Source: Baylisascaris procyonis (taxonomy: Eukaryota > Nematoda > Chromadorea > Rhabditida > Ascarididae). Taken from it: 64,000 nt of DNA. Positions 1 through 13,800 of this stretch are shown here, piece by piece. Below the pieces are notes generated by a model. It worked only from the letters and a program-made list of their open reading frames with translations, had not been told where the DNA came from and did not search any database. The position numbers were made by a program, and so were the translations under genes. How positions within the stretch are numbered: position 1 is the stretch's first letter; each line of letters opens with the position of its first letter. Location: assembly GCA_037389465.1 (NCBI GenBank), contig JAZARR010000159.1, positions 930,001 to 994,000 of the forward strand, written 5' to 3'.

Positions 1-3000
1 ATAACAAAATTTAAAAATAAGTTGGGATAAGATTATGCAGCGCAAAAAAATTGCAAGCGGAATATGGAAATACTGCAGAACCCTTCTTTCCCACATCTCC
101 ATTTGCAGTTAGGAAGTTGCCAGAAGAAATCGCCGAAACCCTCATTGTCTAATGAACTATACATCTGGCAAGCAAATCTTTAAAAGGTCCAAATCTGTTA
201 GGAAATTGTCTAAGCAGAGCACAGTTCACTTCATTTTATTTTATTGCCATTGTTAGCAAATCTGACGGTGCATTTTAGAAAGAAATGAAGTAACAGAAAG
301 CGGAAGGAAACCGGCAAATTAGAGAAAAGAAAGCTGGAGAAAACCACTGAAAACTTCATGAACATTTTAATTACGTTAGACTTTATACTGACAAAGTTAT
401 GCAAGTGGAATTCGAGTTTCACCTTAGAGATCTCGTTGATGCAAAATTCTTAAGCATGGAGCGCAATTGGCAGTCTGTGTTCGGAGTGTTGATTTTGTTT
501 TCCTTTCATCATAAATGGAAGCGAAGCGCGTATAAGATTAGACCGCCATGAATACTTAAACACACCTGTCTCTAAGCACACAAAATGACATCTGTGCATT
601 TGCTATTTGCCGTTTTTTTTTCGGTTAGGATTTCATATGTTTTAGTAAGGATATTCATTGGATTGACAATTCCCACCTCGAATGGCATAAAATTTTGACA
701 CGAATTCTTGAGCAACATTCAGTTACTCTTCAATTTTATGCTACAACTGATGTCATGTTTTATTCCTTAGATATTCCTTCTCAATCGTTTATTGGCAAAC
801 GCGTCTGATCATTTATCTCAACTTGCAGTTTGAAACACAAAGTCTATTTGCAGCATATATTTAAAAATATTTATCAAGATGGAATGTCAATCTCACGTTA
901 CGTGATGCTGAAGCATTCTTTAAGCTTTAAAGGTTAGTATATAATATGAGCAATTTGATGCATGGACTTGAATGGGTTATTAGTTACCGATGCCGCACTG
1001 TGCAGGACAGATGTCTTGACCTGGATCACTCATAATACTTTTCAGCAGATGACAATGGCTAGCGCGTTTGCTCTTAAATATTGGAAACTTCAAATCCCGA
1101 AGGAGTAAACAAAGCAGTGCAAGAATGATGGCCTTCTCTTGTTTAGAGTAAACGATGCTAGAATAACCATCTTTCAGACAATCTCTCGTAGAACTCCTTC
1201 CGGTGTCATATTAACACTACGAATCCATGGCTATGAAAAACTTTTCACAAGGATATTGTTCACTGAGTTGCCGTATTAATTTGGGGTCACCATTATGAAA
1301 AGAGAATTTCAAAAAAATCACTTCAATTTTATACGTTTCATAAAACCTCAGCAAAGAGACAGTGACCACAGAAATCTCTGAAATAAGAAGTTGCAGTAGT
1401 TGTTCCCTCCACAGAAGCCTGCAATCGAGCTAGAAGGCAAATTCTAGCTAATTTTTCTCTTAGATTTCGTTGCTCACCTCCACTCCCATCTTGGCAGTGC
1501 TTTTACATGGTAGGATTTCTCTTATAACAGATACAAAATGTGGCAGTGACGCTTCTTACCATGGAACTTGTCAACCTTGTGTTAAAGTTGATCCCATTGT
1601 TGATGGCGAAGTAAACAAGGACATTTTGTGAAGACCCCCAAATAAGGAGATAATACATTTTTTGGCGCTTCAACGTTTGAAAAATTCCCATTCAAACTTG
1701 CGCCATTACCTTCTCTAATATCCCAAAAATAAACTACTGGTTGTTTTCCACTTCTGTTTTTTAACTTGAAAAATGTAGACTGTTCCGCAAGTGGTCACGT
1801 TATATGTGCGTTTGGAGAAACTGCTTCACTTTGGCAATCAGTCACTATCATATCACATGAGTCGGTACTACAATCTCTGGATCTGAGGCCTTCTTTTCAA
1901 ACGATACATGCGCGCACCACTTGCTTCTCAAATGTAAGTGCTATGTTGATTTTCATATGAAATCATACGGCCATATGGCGTAGTAAAAATTTTAGCGACT
2001 CCGCAAGGCGCTGTAGAAGTGTTTGTTGAAAACACTATGGGAGATGACAATAGAATTGAACGTGATAGGCATTAAAACCAACAAAAGCAACGAAAGATGC
2101 AACGTAAGGCCACGCGCTTGGCTATTCTGCGAGCTCGCCAGCAACTCAGCCACATATGGGGAAGCATAACTAGGGAGGACTCAACTGAGGTGTATGGCCG
2201 GTGCCTCCTATGGGAAAACTAGCTACGTTTTTCGACACGAAGTGTGGCCTGGGCCAGCACTAGATCGTGACTAGCTATGTTCTCCTCTGTCTTTGAACAA
2301 TAACTTTCATACATGGGCTGAGCACAAGAAGTTCTAAGAATGCAAAATTTGAGTTATATGCTCAATGTATCAAAACAATGGGCAAACGTAGCGAAGAAAT
2401 ATAAGAAGAAATATGAAATGTCTGTTTATACAGATGCATTTTGCGCATTACTATCCCTGTTCAAGAATCCTCTGTTTCGAGAGGTTTGAAGAAAATCCTT
2501 CGTCAGGGATTCTAATAAAATTTCACAAAGTGATCCACTGCTATGACCAAAATGCTCGACCATTTGTATGTTCCAGAAATAACAAAAAATTTTATCATTT
2601 CTGGAAGCTATCCCACATTTGTAGGAACAAGCATACCAGGAAGGATGGTACAGTAAGCGCTTTTGTACATCAATTTACCAGCACGGTCATCTTCCCCGAT
2701 GCAAAAAGACGATAGACCTCCATTCGCTGCATTGATCTTTATATATGAATTCGCTATTGGTTCACTCCTTAAATCACATATGTGCCTTATGCACTGATGG
2801 CGATTCAAGTGCTAACAACTCACAACGCACGTCAAGAATTGTAACAGAATTCTGGATAGTATACCCGCTCAGTGTAGATTATACCCATAGGCTTCGCCAG
2901 GGTAGCTTCAGTGCTCAGGAGTTTAATCTACCCGATAGACACACAGAGCTGCTATCGTCAGCTTAATTCGATGTCTGAGAGCATGTGACCTAGTGCTCGT

Positions 3001-6000
3001 TAAAAAATTTTTCAAGCGATCCGTGCGTTGCCGGCAAAGAGCGGGTTGTTGTGCACCTGTGCTCAACATAATGTTTTCGTTGGCAATCGATATAACAAAC
3101 AAGGATGCTGCCTACACCCACCTAAAAGGGCTTCCGAAAAAGTTGAAAGCACTGTCTCTTGTACTTGCGGAGCGCTGAATAGATGCTTTAGAGTCCAAAG
3201 CAGAGAGGTAGACGATGACGCTACGGGAAATTGATACACAATATTAAACACCTGGGACAACGTGTCGAACTTTTTATCTTTCAGCTTGTAATGAGTCTGC
3301 ATTGAAGACGCTAAGCTTGCATTTCCTCTCCGAAAGTAATTAACAATTATTCTATTGACCTGTACATTATGTTACTTAAACACTGCTTCACGTACCCTAG
3401 ATGTGGACCTTCAACGTTTCTTGCAAACGCCCCCAATGTGTGCAGAGGAGACGAACAGTTGGCAACGAGACTGTGTCTACCTTCGCACAAAAACGTGGAG
3501 GGAATTGAGGATGGTAAGACTAGGAAAATAAAAATTGACAAGCGTGCGACGAAAAATTCACATGTTTTCGCATCAGGCAACATAGAATCAACTTTTTGCT
3601 GTTTTTATTTCCCAAACTTTTCCTCGTTGTTTACTCATAAGCTCAGACCACCTTCTCTCAGAGTATTTTCCATCCGAACCTTTCTGCACTCGTATTCTCT
3701 TTGTGTAGAAATTAGCATGCCACATGGTTTCGAACCGTTATCTATCCTTCTCCATCGGCGGAAGTCACAGATGAACGCCACAGTGAAACTCTCATCTCAA
3801 AAATAGCGCAAGGAGTTGCGATGAAAATTCGTAACATTCCCAATTTATCGGGATCTTTTCAGCTACACAACACTTTTTCCTTGCAAAAATTTCATCGTCC
3901 ATCCATTACTTTACTCCACCGCTCTGCACAACCGCATTTCCATCTTACTTATTTAGACAACACTTGTCTTTATTGTCTTGAAAATGGTCAAGTTGTGTTA
4001 TACTTTATAAAATGTTCGAATAAACTAGCCAAGCTGCAATGCTGAAATCGCTGTTTTAATTTTAAAACTGCCTTGGAAACCATTACATAATTCAGCACCA
4101 CAGCCAAAGAAGAGAGTTCATTGAAACCCCATCCCACTTTAGTTACCTCAAGCTCAGTGGCCCTCGGGTTGAAAATGGATGAACAATTGGACAAAAGCCA
4201 TCAACTGCAAGGTAAACCTGACGTGCGAAAAGTAAAAAGGAACGCATATTTAGCAGCAATAAACACGCAGACCCTTGGGGCAATTCTGACTACAACTTCA
4301 GCATTTCTATCGATAATATCGCAGAAATAGCAATGAACAGAACTCAACTTTCACAACTCAACAAAACTGCAATCTTCATCTATTTCAAGACAAGCTGAAT
4401 CTATATACTCCAATACAAGCAAAAATCCGCAGCAGGGAAGAAATGAGCAAAAATGTAACAAACCATCTCTAAAAAAAGTAGAAAAGTGATCAAAAACGGC
4501 TTCAAAAAGATTTTTGCGGTCATTGAGCAGTTTATCAGAAAATACACTGGAAGAAACGAAAGCGGTCGAGAATATAGTGTGATCGTAGTTGGAACCTTAT
4601 CAGGTCGTGAGTTATGGTGAATATTAATTTAATCATAGTGTTATTTGTAAACATCCCAAGTTCGCATAGGGCATAGTGCGCCGTTTTTTACTTATACTTT
4701 TACTTAATAAGTTATTTTCAATGAACAATAAACGGTAATTTAGTAACACTGGTATCGCCATCGCTTCTTCTTTAGGCACTGAAGGCGCTAAACAGAAAAT
4801 AAATGACAAGTGAAGCTGCTAGTGCTGGTTTTCGGCTGAAATTTTTTTTTCTTTTTTTCTTACAAAAAGGGAAAAAAGAAATTGCACAGTCATAAATCAG
4901 CTGAACATAAGGAAGAAACATAAAAGGTCGTGTTCGGAAAATAAAAAAACGGCGAATCTTTGTGAGAGTGAAACATGAAATCTTATGAAGCTTGTCATGA
5001 ACGGCACTGAACTTATATCTCCCAATCCCTCACCATCTAAACCTACTTGATCTGCAGTGTGTCTATTCATCAAATTAGAAAGAATACGTTGCTGCTAAGG
5101 GATGCTCGAAGCTCATTTGTCGCTATTTGTTTTGCAGCGCAGGAGAAGTTCATATGAAGTTTGTGCCTTCAGGATCTCAGTGAAGGAAACTCCATGGTGC
5201 TAATTTTACAATATGTATGCGGTGCATTAAAAAGTGCTAAACGTCAAGGTAGAAAGACTTAACTCTACTGTGCAGGGTATGAAAGCTACCGAACGCCGCA
5301 TTTTTTCCACGCAAGGGCTTTCCTTTTCACATACTCTGCATCCAAACAAAACTTGAAATATTTACAGATTGCGGATTTTCAGCACGATACGATGAGCCTG
5401 ATATGTACAACCAAAAGCACCATTTCAATACCAACTATAATATTGCAGCTTAATTTGGAGGGGGCATTGGAAAATGAACTGAAACGTTGGAAAAATGCAA
5501 AAACAACAAACTCAACGAATGTGCTAATGAGTTATTCATACATTGTTGCAAGCTGCTCACTATTCACTGCACCTTTCTCTGTATTCACTTCAACTTTCTC
5601 ACTAGAAAAGAATGAACGAAATATAATTGGCATACAGTGAGTACAATAAATACGCCTCCAACAAGGTATTTTGCCAGAGCTAGAGATATGCATATTGTTG
5701 TTATGGAAACTGAAATCCCATACGCATTTATTAGTGATCCAAACTGTGCTTAAGGAAATCATATCCGCTTATAACACTACGTACAAAATAAAAAGAAATT
5801 AAGTTCCTTTAAAAAGAAATAAAGTTCCCTATGTGAATATTTTGGGCCATTCATCAAAGACGGTCAAAGTATTATGGCAATTTTATGCTCTCCTTGGCCG
5901 CCGGTGGATACAGGTTGGCAGACTCGTGAGATTTCAGGAATCTTTTCGAGAAAGTAGATTTTCGGGCAGTTACCCCACCAGTGAACAAAGTTAAGGAGAG

Positions 6001-6286
6001 TGCATGATAAACGAATTTGCTCTCGCTGTTCTACTGTCACTGGGTATGCGATGGAAGTTGCAAAGGAAAAACAAGCAAACCCCCTTTTTTTCGCACCATC
6101 AGTGCTAAGCAAATGTTTTTTGCGAAAGTCGATTCACTTCTAAATTGAAGTTTTTGCAAATTGACAACAAAATTAATCTTGATAAGAGATAAACATTTTT
6201 TACCCAATACGCGAGCAAAGAATCAAGCAACCAATTCAATGATGATAGTCAAAAACTATGTGCTGAAACTGGTCATCACAAAAGCA
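1..6286. other. no gene resolved; 3' flank of LRR gene
   Basis: This 6 kb stretch is AT-rich and holds only short open frames with no recognisable domain. Because the LRR gene at 6419-7825 ends in a splice donor, its remaining exons (final LRR, Cys-rich cap, membrane segment) should lie here or beyond the window edge. I checked the minus-strand TTTCAG-like sites that I could find and saw none with both the right phase and convincing LRR-cap content. The best weak candidate is a Trp- and Cys-containing frame around 5880-6030, entered at a purine-rich acceptor. A more GC-rich patch at about 2100-2290 has no identifiable content. Confidence 0.5.
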
Positions 6287-6418
6287 TTACACTGTTTTTG
6301 AATTGGCAAAGCTCGCTCTCAACAACTCCCCCATCGAAGCTGACACCAAATATTCTATAGCAAACGTACTAAACAAATATAAATGGCAAAAAGTTAGCAG
6401 CAACTTTGAAAGACTCAC

Positions 6419-7825
6419 CTTATCTAAGGCGTTAATAAAGTTTTGAAGAACACTCATCGAAAATGAGGAGAATAAATTGTTTGAAATGTCTAGTTGAACA
6501 AGGGATGGCAATAGCTGACGAGCATGATCGGGAAAGTCATCAAGAGCGTTTCCCGATAAATTCAGAAATGTGAGCTGGGCGTATTCCTGAGGCAATGCGG
6601 CAGGAATTTGAGTAATATCATTGTCGGCCATATGCAAACTGTGCAGTGAGGTGAGATTATGAGTGAGTTTAGCGCTGAAGTGAGTGATTCTATTGCCATT
6701 CAGATGCAACGTTTCAATCGATGATTGTGAATCGCCAAAAATCGTCGAATCAAAATTTTCAAGCTCATTGTAGGACAAATCGATCTCAACAATACGAGCT
6801 CCAGCAAAGCAATTAGCCCTGAACGCATCGCGTGTTTTTCCGAGATGATTCCGCGCCAGGAACAGATGAGTTATATTGGAAGCAACGAATGCGTGTGACG
6901 CAATCTCGAGTATACCATTATCGGCAAGGTCAAGAGTTGAGAGCTGACTGAGATTGCCAAGGATCATTGTCGGCACTAAACCCAGCTGATTGCCAGCCAA
7001 GCCCAAGCGATTTAGAGAAGCGACCTTGTCCAATCTTAGTTTTTCTATTGGGCGAATCTTACAATAATTAAGTTCAAGGCGTTTCAACCGTTTTACATCG
7101 GAAAACAAGTCATTCAATTGAGTAACGCTAATATGGTTGCCATCCAAATGCAGCGTCTCTAGGCGTTCATGTCCACGTAGAAGGCTTGCCGAAAGCTCGG
7201 AAATGTTGTTGTATGCAAGCGAAAGAGTCTCCATATTTCGCAAATAGGTAAACGCACCGGTGGGAAGCACGCTCAAAAGGTTATGTGCCAGATTGAGCGT
7301 TTTGATTGAGGGTACCTCCGAGAATATCGAAATGGTTATGTGATCAATGTTATTTCCGCGCAGGTCGAGCACCTCCAGCGAGTGCAACTTCAACGAACGA
7401 GATATCGCCGGAATGCCGCAGTTGACAAGTCGTAATACTTTAAGGTGCTTGAACCGGTTTAAATTGTCATCCCACAATAGTCGATTCGGCTTCTCAGGCG
7501 GCGCTTCTATATCCAACGTTGTAACTTTAGGCGAAATTTGCTTAATAATGTCGAAGAAATCATCTTGATATAGGCCACCATGATGACAATAAACAGATAT
7601 TTTATGTCGTTCGCCCTTTTCAATCACCTCTTCACATTCGCATTGGGGTGGACAGTATGCGCGAACGATTGACACACCTGTTCGAGTTGCAGCAATAGAC
7701 AGAGCCGAACTGCGGTGAAACATAGGAATGATGAGCAGAATCAGTAGCGAGAACATGAGGCATGCTTCAGGAGACGACCGCTTCATGTACGCCTGGAACG
7801 AATGCAATTGCAAATGCGGCTGCAT
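6419..7825 (-). CDS. extracellular leucine-rich-repeat protein, first exon (gene incomplete)
   Basis: The exon encodes 469 residues starting at the ATG at 7825. A hydrophobic segment at residues 22-36 follows a second possible start, Met14, and fits a signal peptide or anchor. A Cys cluster (C58, C62, C64, C80; CPPQCEC) is a typical LRR N-terminal cap. From about residue 95 to the end run many 23-25 residue repeats of the LxxLxLxxNxL type, such as LEVLDLRGNNI and LTFLNLSGNAL. The exon stops at a strong donor, AAG|GTGAGT, in phase 0, so the C-terminal cap and any membrane segment are in exons not placed here. The family is the secreted or membrane-tethered LRR group of nematodes (eLRRon type), involved in surface recognition and apical matrix. 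I cannot assign an ortholog. Reading through the donor would add 43 residues with a hydrophobic stretch before a stop at 6287. Confidence 0.85.
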
Positions 7826-7828
7826 TGA

Positions 7829-7840
7829 ACTGACAGAATG
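7829..7840 (-). promoter_or_regulatory. candidate spliced-leader acceptor before LRR gene
   Basis: On the minus strand the sequence CATTCTGTCAG|TTCA precedes the ATG at 7825. The AG at 7831-7830 lies only 4 bases from the start codon. In nematodes such an AG directly before the start is a usual site for trans-splicing of a leader, and it supports the chosen start. The use of this site is inferred; no spliced-leader RNA gene is in the window. Confidence 0.45.
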
Positions 7841-7864
7841 AGAGATCGGTGGTGAGCGATCTGT

Positions 7865-7872
7865 GGGCGTGG
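7865..7872 (-). promoter_or_regulatory. CCACGCCC box upstream of LRR gene
   Basis: GGGCGTGG on the plus strand reads CCACGCCC on the minus strand, the core of SP/KLF zinc-finger sites. It lies 40 bases before the ATG at 7825. The same octamer lies 42 bases before the ATG of the other LRR gene (25818-25825). The spacing match is seen directly; binding is inference. Confidence 0.35.
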
Positions 7873-10800
7873 CATGAACCTAGCCGATGCACATCAGGCT
7901 GCCCTGATGACCGCTTCCGCCCTAAACTCGGTTGTAAGCCGGTCCGCTTTGCCGGCCTACAGAACACCCTTTACACTAATAGGTAACATTAGCTTCATGT
8001 GCAAACATTTACTTATCCGCTCTTTTGCACGTCGAATGACGGCTACAACACATGCCGCATATACCAATTTCAAACAACAGCCGCTCTAACAGTATTCATT
8101 TGCCTCATTCCGCTTAATTATGTCACTCACCCAACAAAAACTCTTTATTAGTACCTCGCAGAAAGAATTCGTCGATGTGCTTTCACTAGACCCATAGCAC
8201 GCAACGTAGTTCCTTCGTTGCTATGTTAATTTATGAGAAAAGCACATGTACTAGGTGAATGAGTGGATATGATGCATTCGTTATACGATCTTCTTTCCAA
8301 TTAGGAACTACGACCATATCAGCTGCAGCGGTATTAAAAGTACTGGATTCTATTGAGTAGCATCTAATACGATAATTCAATTCGAAAATTACTGCCACTG
8401 CTTAATTCCAAGATTTTTCATTCCTTCTAAACATACTTTTTTATTGACTAAGCAGAAAAGCCGCACTGCTCGTTGTCTTTTTATGCCACTGTAAGTAACC
8501 TGAAAGACTAGCACGGCAACACTGAAAAAAGTAGTTCTGTTGCGAGAAAGACTGCTCTATACACTAAACGCTAATGTACTAAGCAAACGACATGTCAGCG
8601 CAGTATTTTGCAAATAGTTTTGCAACAGTCACAAAAAGTGTCACTTTCTAGTGGACGATTTAAAATGAAGGGTTACAGTGGAAAAGCCGCTATTCTTTTT
8701 TTCCAGTTTCAAATGACGGAAACTTTCAAATGCTGTTATTCTGGTACCTTAGAGTACTTCACTGCCATTAAAATTAGCCAGAAAAAAAAGCAAAACGGAA
8801 TTCGGAACTTTCTAAACCGAAGATTCTGTGAAAAAGTAAGCTCGAGCCACGAAAAGCAAAAAGAGTATCTTTACATTTTCGTATTAGTTGTAGACCATCA
8901 AGACTTCATCCACTGTTCGAAGTGGTCTCCCAACTCCTAAAGCTCACCTGGCCCCAGTACCCATCCGTTCCGACCACAAATGCATTTGTATCCAATGCTT
9001 TGTAGGATGGCAGTAAAAGAAAGCAGTAGCGTGATTTCGCGCACTAAGTTATTGCTCACTAACACCTTTGCAAAGCTTGATACCTGCAGCAAAGAACAAG
9101 GAAGAACACTCGCTGAGCAGCGGGATTTAAATCAGCAGAAACTTTTTCGATGACACTTCCTATAGGGGCAACTGCGAAATGAGTTTTTTTGCTGAGATTG
9201 AAAAGACGCATTGAAATGTGCGTTTAAGCAAAAATTTCTTCATAAATAACTGCACTGGTATCTCATTTATATGCATCTTTCTTTCTTGTATTTGATCACT
9301 TCATACCGTTTGCTTCCTTGCATGTAGCAGAATATATGGGAGCAATGAGCCACCTAAACTTTCCTTCACAAATAAGCCACTCTTCAGCCTAGACACTGTC
9401 ATTTAATATTATTTATCAAAAATTTTTCGCAGCAAAGTTTCCAACTCGTTCTTTTCCACACTTTTATCCAAATTATTGGTTGTTCCTCTAACTGTTGTTG
9501 CGATTTTCATGCTATTCAATTAATTTATTAGCAAATAAACTTGGTAAGATCTGCATAAAGTAAGCCTCTTCAAAGAATCGCTTTTACTGCACAATTCAGC
9601 GGAACAAAGTTGAGTTTCTAACGGAGCGTAAACTGAGCAATAATTTTAAAGCAATTAATTTGATGTGTGAATTCGTTAAAGAAAAGTATACAATGAAAGC
9701 GGCAGTGAACAGCAAATAGCGCTTTGTGTGCAAATATAAGCACAACACGGCCACATTTTGAGGTTTGTTCTGAAGAATGTGTATGGGAAGATTGAGTATT
9801 GTACGCGTGAAGTGGTCCCATCTTGCCAAGGTATACCGATAATCACAGCGGCGCCATTGATGGGACCGCACTTGAGTGCATCTAAGCTCCTTGAGAGTCA
9901 CCCCAAATTCCTCCTCAACCCCTTCCCCCTTGCTTCGAATTCGTTCGAAGTAGTGCGGAGCGATTGCAACACAAAACGCGGTGCAACGGAACATAAGTGC
10001 AAGAAGAAGGCTGTAGGGAAAAGTGCAAAGATTAACAGGCAAACGATTCCAGACATCTTGATCTCCAACAAAGGTACATTTTCTTAAAATTTCTACTAGA
10101 ATTCTCATCTGCTTATTACGTCAACCATACATGACGATGCTTGCCGACAATGATGCCCCGACGGATTTTCAGTTGCAACACTGCAGCAATGTAATCGAAT
10201 ATCGGTTGCTGCGCTTCATTTCCATAGGTTGTAGTGAGGTGAATAAATGGAAGCACATATCCGCATCGACTAATATTTCTGGGAGATGCACGCATCATCA
10301 TGAAGCTATAACGTTAATGTACATTAACGTCATTCTGTAGGAATTTTGTGCGGAACAAGGGGCTCATTTGGCGCTAACCACCAAATCAAGTGACAAGTAG
10401 AAATGAAATAGCGGTTGAAAAGAATGAACCACCTGGCTTGTCGGATGCGCACAGAGGAATAAATGAGACGCGTCGATTCGATTCCTTCGACAGCTTTCAA
10501 ATCTGTCCGTTTGCATGAAGCGTATATTTTGAAAGGAGTGGTTTGAATTAATGAATTTTTATTATAATGGGTGCCATGAGCTCTAGTATTATATATGACT
10601 GTGTTCATATAGTAAACCGTATTTGGACATATTTCCAGTTCTTTTACTGGGTTGAATGAAAGAGCATTAATTGCTGTTTACATCAGTAAGACGGACTTTG
10701 ATCGCAAAAGTGCATCGAAACATAGCAAAAAAGCACTTGGTCAGAGAAGCACCGAATAGGTATTTGCAGCTGTCTTCAAAAAATTACAAACATATCATAC

Positions 10801-13800
10801 TTTCCGATAGCCGACTGCTACTTCTATAATTTTCATCCATAAATGTAAATGTATGGAGCAGTTCATAACTTTTCAACGTAACTTCATTTGTCCACCTCTG
10901 AGCCCTGTCATCTAGTTGTTCGATTTCTAAAACGGCCAACCGAAGGCAGATGACGGTAGTGACGAATGTGCCAACGACATAGTTGAAAATTTCGCTTGTT
11001 GTTTTAATAAAAGATGAGCCGAATTTTCAATTATTTGTCATATTATTAGCTGAGGAAATCTGTGGCCAACAACTACGATGTTTCCTATAACTAATGCATA
11101 GTTTATAACTATGATGTGAATGATGGGAATCAGTAATGATGAAGACACCATTGTTGAAAGCATAATAGTTCAGTTCGGTGAAATGAAAGCAAAGGAAGGA
11201 TAACCGCATTGTATGAATGGGTCACCGATAGTACGCTGATGTCTCGACTTGATTGATAATGTGTTTCGAATAAGCGATTCCCCCGGCAAATGAACAACCA
11301 ATTGTTGAGTCATTGTGGTGTCGATTGATTTGCTTGTTCGGGTCCCTCATACTGTCCCTAGTGGGTGTTTCGCCCTTGTTTGTCTTAATTTATCGCTAAT
11401 TTGTCATTGACTTTATAGCGTTGCCGCAATGGGTGTATATATCTAGACGACAAATTCGCGCTACGCGCGTTTTGTGTTCCACACTGCACGCTTCCTTCCC
11501 CGTCTTCCTTCACGAAATTAACATCTGCGTTACTTGACCATTTGCCTAACTCTCAGCGCTTTCACCTATTGTTGTTATAAAAGTTCGTCAAAACTCTACC
11601 GATTAATACAATGCTCATAATTGCACAAAAATGTTCTCTCTATATGCGCTGAAAACTTTATAAATAATCTCCATATTCTACTTCAGTTCAGAATACGTTT
11701 TCAATTGACTACGCTTGACGACATTTAATTTCTTTTAGATGCTGGAAAATGCATGGAAGCTTCACTTATCTAGAAAAGGTGATAGAATTCTCTGCAGTCC
11801 CATCACAAATGCCTAGTTTCCGCCACCTGTGTGGGAACGGTTTAAGGGATAAATTATTACTAGTGGTCATTGAAGCATTTCTCGTTTATGCTAGCCCAGT
11901 TCGCAAATAATACTCCTTTTTCGCTAATCAGTAAGGTTAGAATGGTGTTGACGTTTTGAATATATGCATTCAAAAAGCGAGTAATCTCAGTCTAATTCAA
12001 ATAAGTGGGCAGCTGACCTATTCTACGACGTAAACAGTTTCCGAATGAATGCTGCTTAAACGCGAAATGCGATTCGCCTAGGTTTTCTGCCATTCATCAT
12101 GTCGTCGCAATTCTGAGATTGCCGTCTTTGAGGCAAAGAGATCTGAACGAGAAAAAATGGCAGCAGCTCTTATTTTGAATGAGTCAAACAAAATCAAAAC
12201 GATTTGCTTCGGCGCCATCAGCATCAATACTAATAGGTTTCCAGCCATGCAACCAACCAGGGAGGGGAGGAGGAGGGACGAATAAGTGGAATTCAACAGC
12301 CTCACGAAAACTTTTCACTTCCTCAAACTTATTCATTTCTAACAGTAACTGCACCAATTAAATTCATATCACCTGCAGAGCTTCGAACTTAAGTTGTCGC
12401 AAAGAATGATGAACTTTGCTTGTTTAGCACTAAAAAATGCGTAAAAACACTGGTTTTGAGTATACAGAAGTACCATGTGTATGCTTATTTCTAGAGAATC
12501 TCACTAGACGTATAACGCTGAGGTAGACGCAGAGTTCGTATCTTCCGCACGTACAGCAAAGAATGAGAGATTCCAGTGCATTTACCTTTTCCGCTACTAC
12601 GCGATGCTTTCATCTCAATAAGTCGGCATACTGAACAGGAAAAGGGGGTTAAATTTGGAAACATGAGGCGGAAGAGAGTCTGCAGCCTGCTAATGGAGAG
12701 AGGAAGCAGCGTCCTAAGTTGAATGACCGTATGCACGCGGCAACATATGGTGGATAGGTTGAAGAAAAATGAGCAAGGCAGGTGTAGTGCTCACAGGGTT
12801 ATTATCCAGCGCTTCATTGCACTTGGTTCGCATCTCAAATCGCTTCCACGAAACACTGGGCACCTAGAGGACCAAATCTCTCCGTTTCTTCAACCACCGC
12901 TTTCAAACTTTCATAATTCTGTAACGCGTCGTGATAGTAAACATTTTCAATAACTTTGGCAACAATGACACCTCCCTAAGAACTGTAATAGATATCTCGG
13001 GTAGAAATTATGTTTGAATCTAGGAACAGATTTTAAATAAATTCCTAAAGTAGAAACACAGTACAACAGGCACAATATAACAAACGATCGACTTCAGTGA
13101 ACCCCATTTTCACCTTCAAATGGGTTGTCAGTCGCATTTTATTTTCCGTTTCAACGCGTGTGATTCCCCTTTAACGATTCGAAAAACGATGCGTCACAGC
13201 AAATTACCTTCAACGAGATGCAGCCCCCTTTTCTCATCCTCTTCAAAAATAATCGCTTCCTTTGCCTTCTGTGGTGCGTATAGTGCCTACGTGCTTACGC
13301 ATCGTGAATAGTTCGAGGCAGACTTCAAAAGCGAGGAGAGAATGCTGGATCGCTGAAGTTTGTCGCTTGAAGTTGTTCAGCTATTTATCAACATAATTGC
13401 CATAGATGAGGATGAGAGATGCGAATCCTAACAGTGAATGAGGAAACAAAGCCAGATGTTCTTCACACGATGAAACGACCGCATTGGACTTACGATTATT
13501 TAAGAGTTGAGGTAAATCGTTATTAGCCTATAGATAAATCATTTTCAAATCTACTTTAGATCTCGTCTTATTTGCGCGATTCATGCATCAATTGAAAAAC
13601 ACTCCACTTAATTTTGCATTAACTCAGTGAAATAGTGAGAGACTCGGCAATTGTTATTTCCGTCGCTGAAATCTATTGAAAAGACGACTAAACGATTTCT
13701 CTCGAAAGATCTCGATTAATGCGACTATCATCGAAAATTTCGCACGACAATATAGCCAGCATACGCCTTTGATCGGAACTCCTTTTACATAATTTTGATT

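Noticed and set aside
5864..6112. 82-codon minus-strand frame with Trp-Trp and several cysteines as the next exon of the LRR gene
   Set aside because: It has some resemblance to an LRR cap, but only a purine-rich acceptor is available in phase, so it is mentioned as a weak candidate and not called.
9596..10108. 170-codon minus-strand open frame, one of the longest outside known genes
   Set aside because: The opposite strand is also open, the protein shows no domain or signal peptide, and no exon borders make it convincing.
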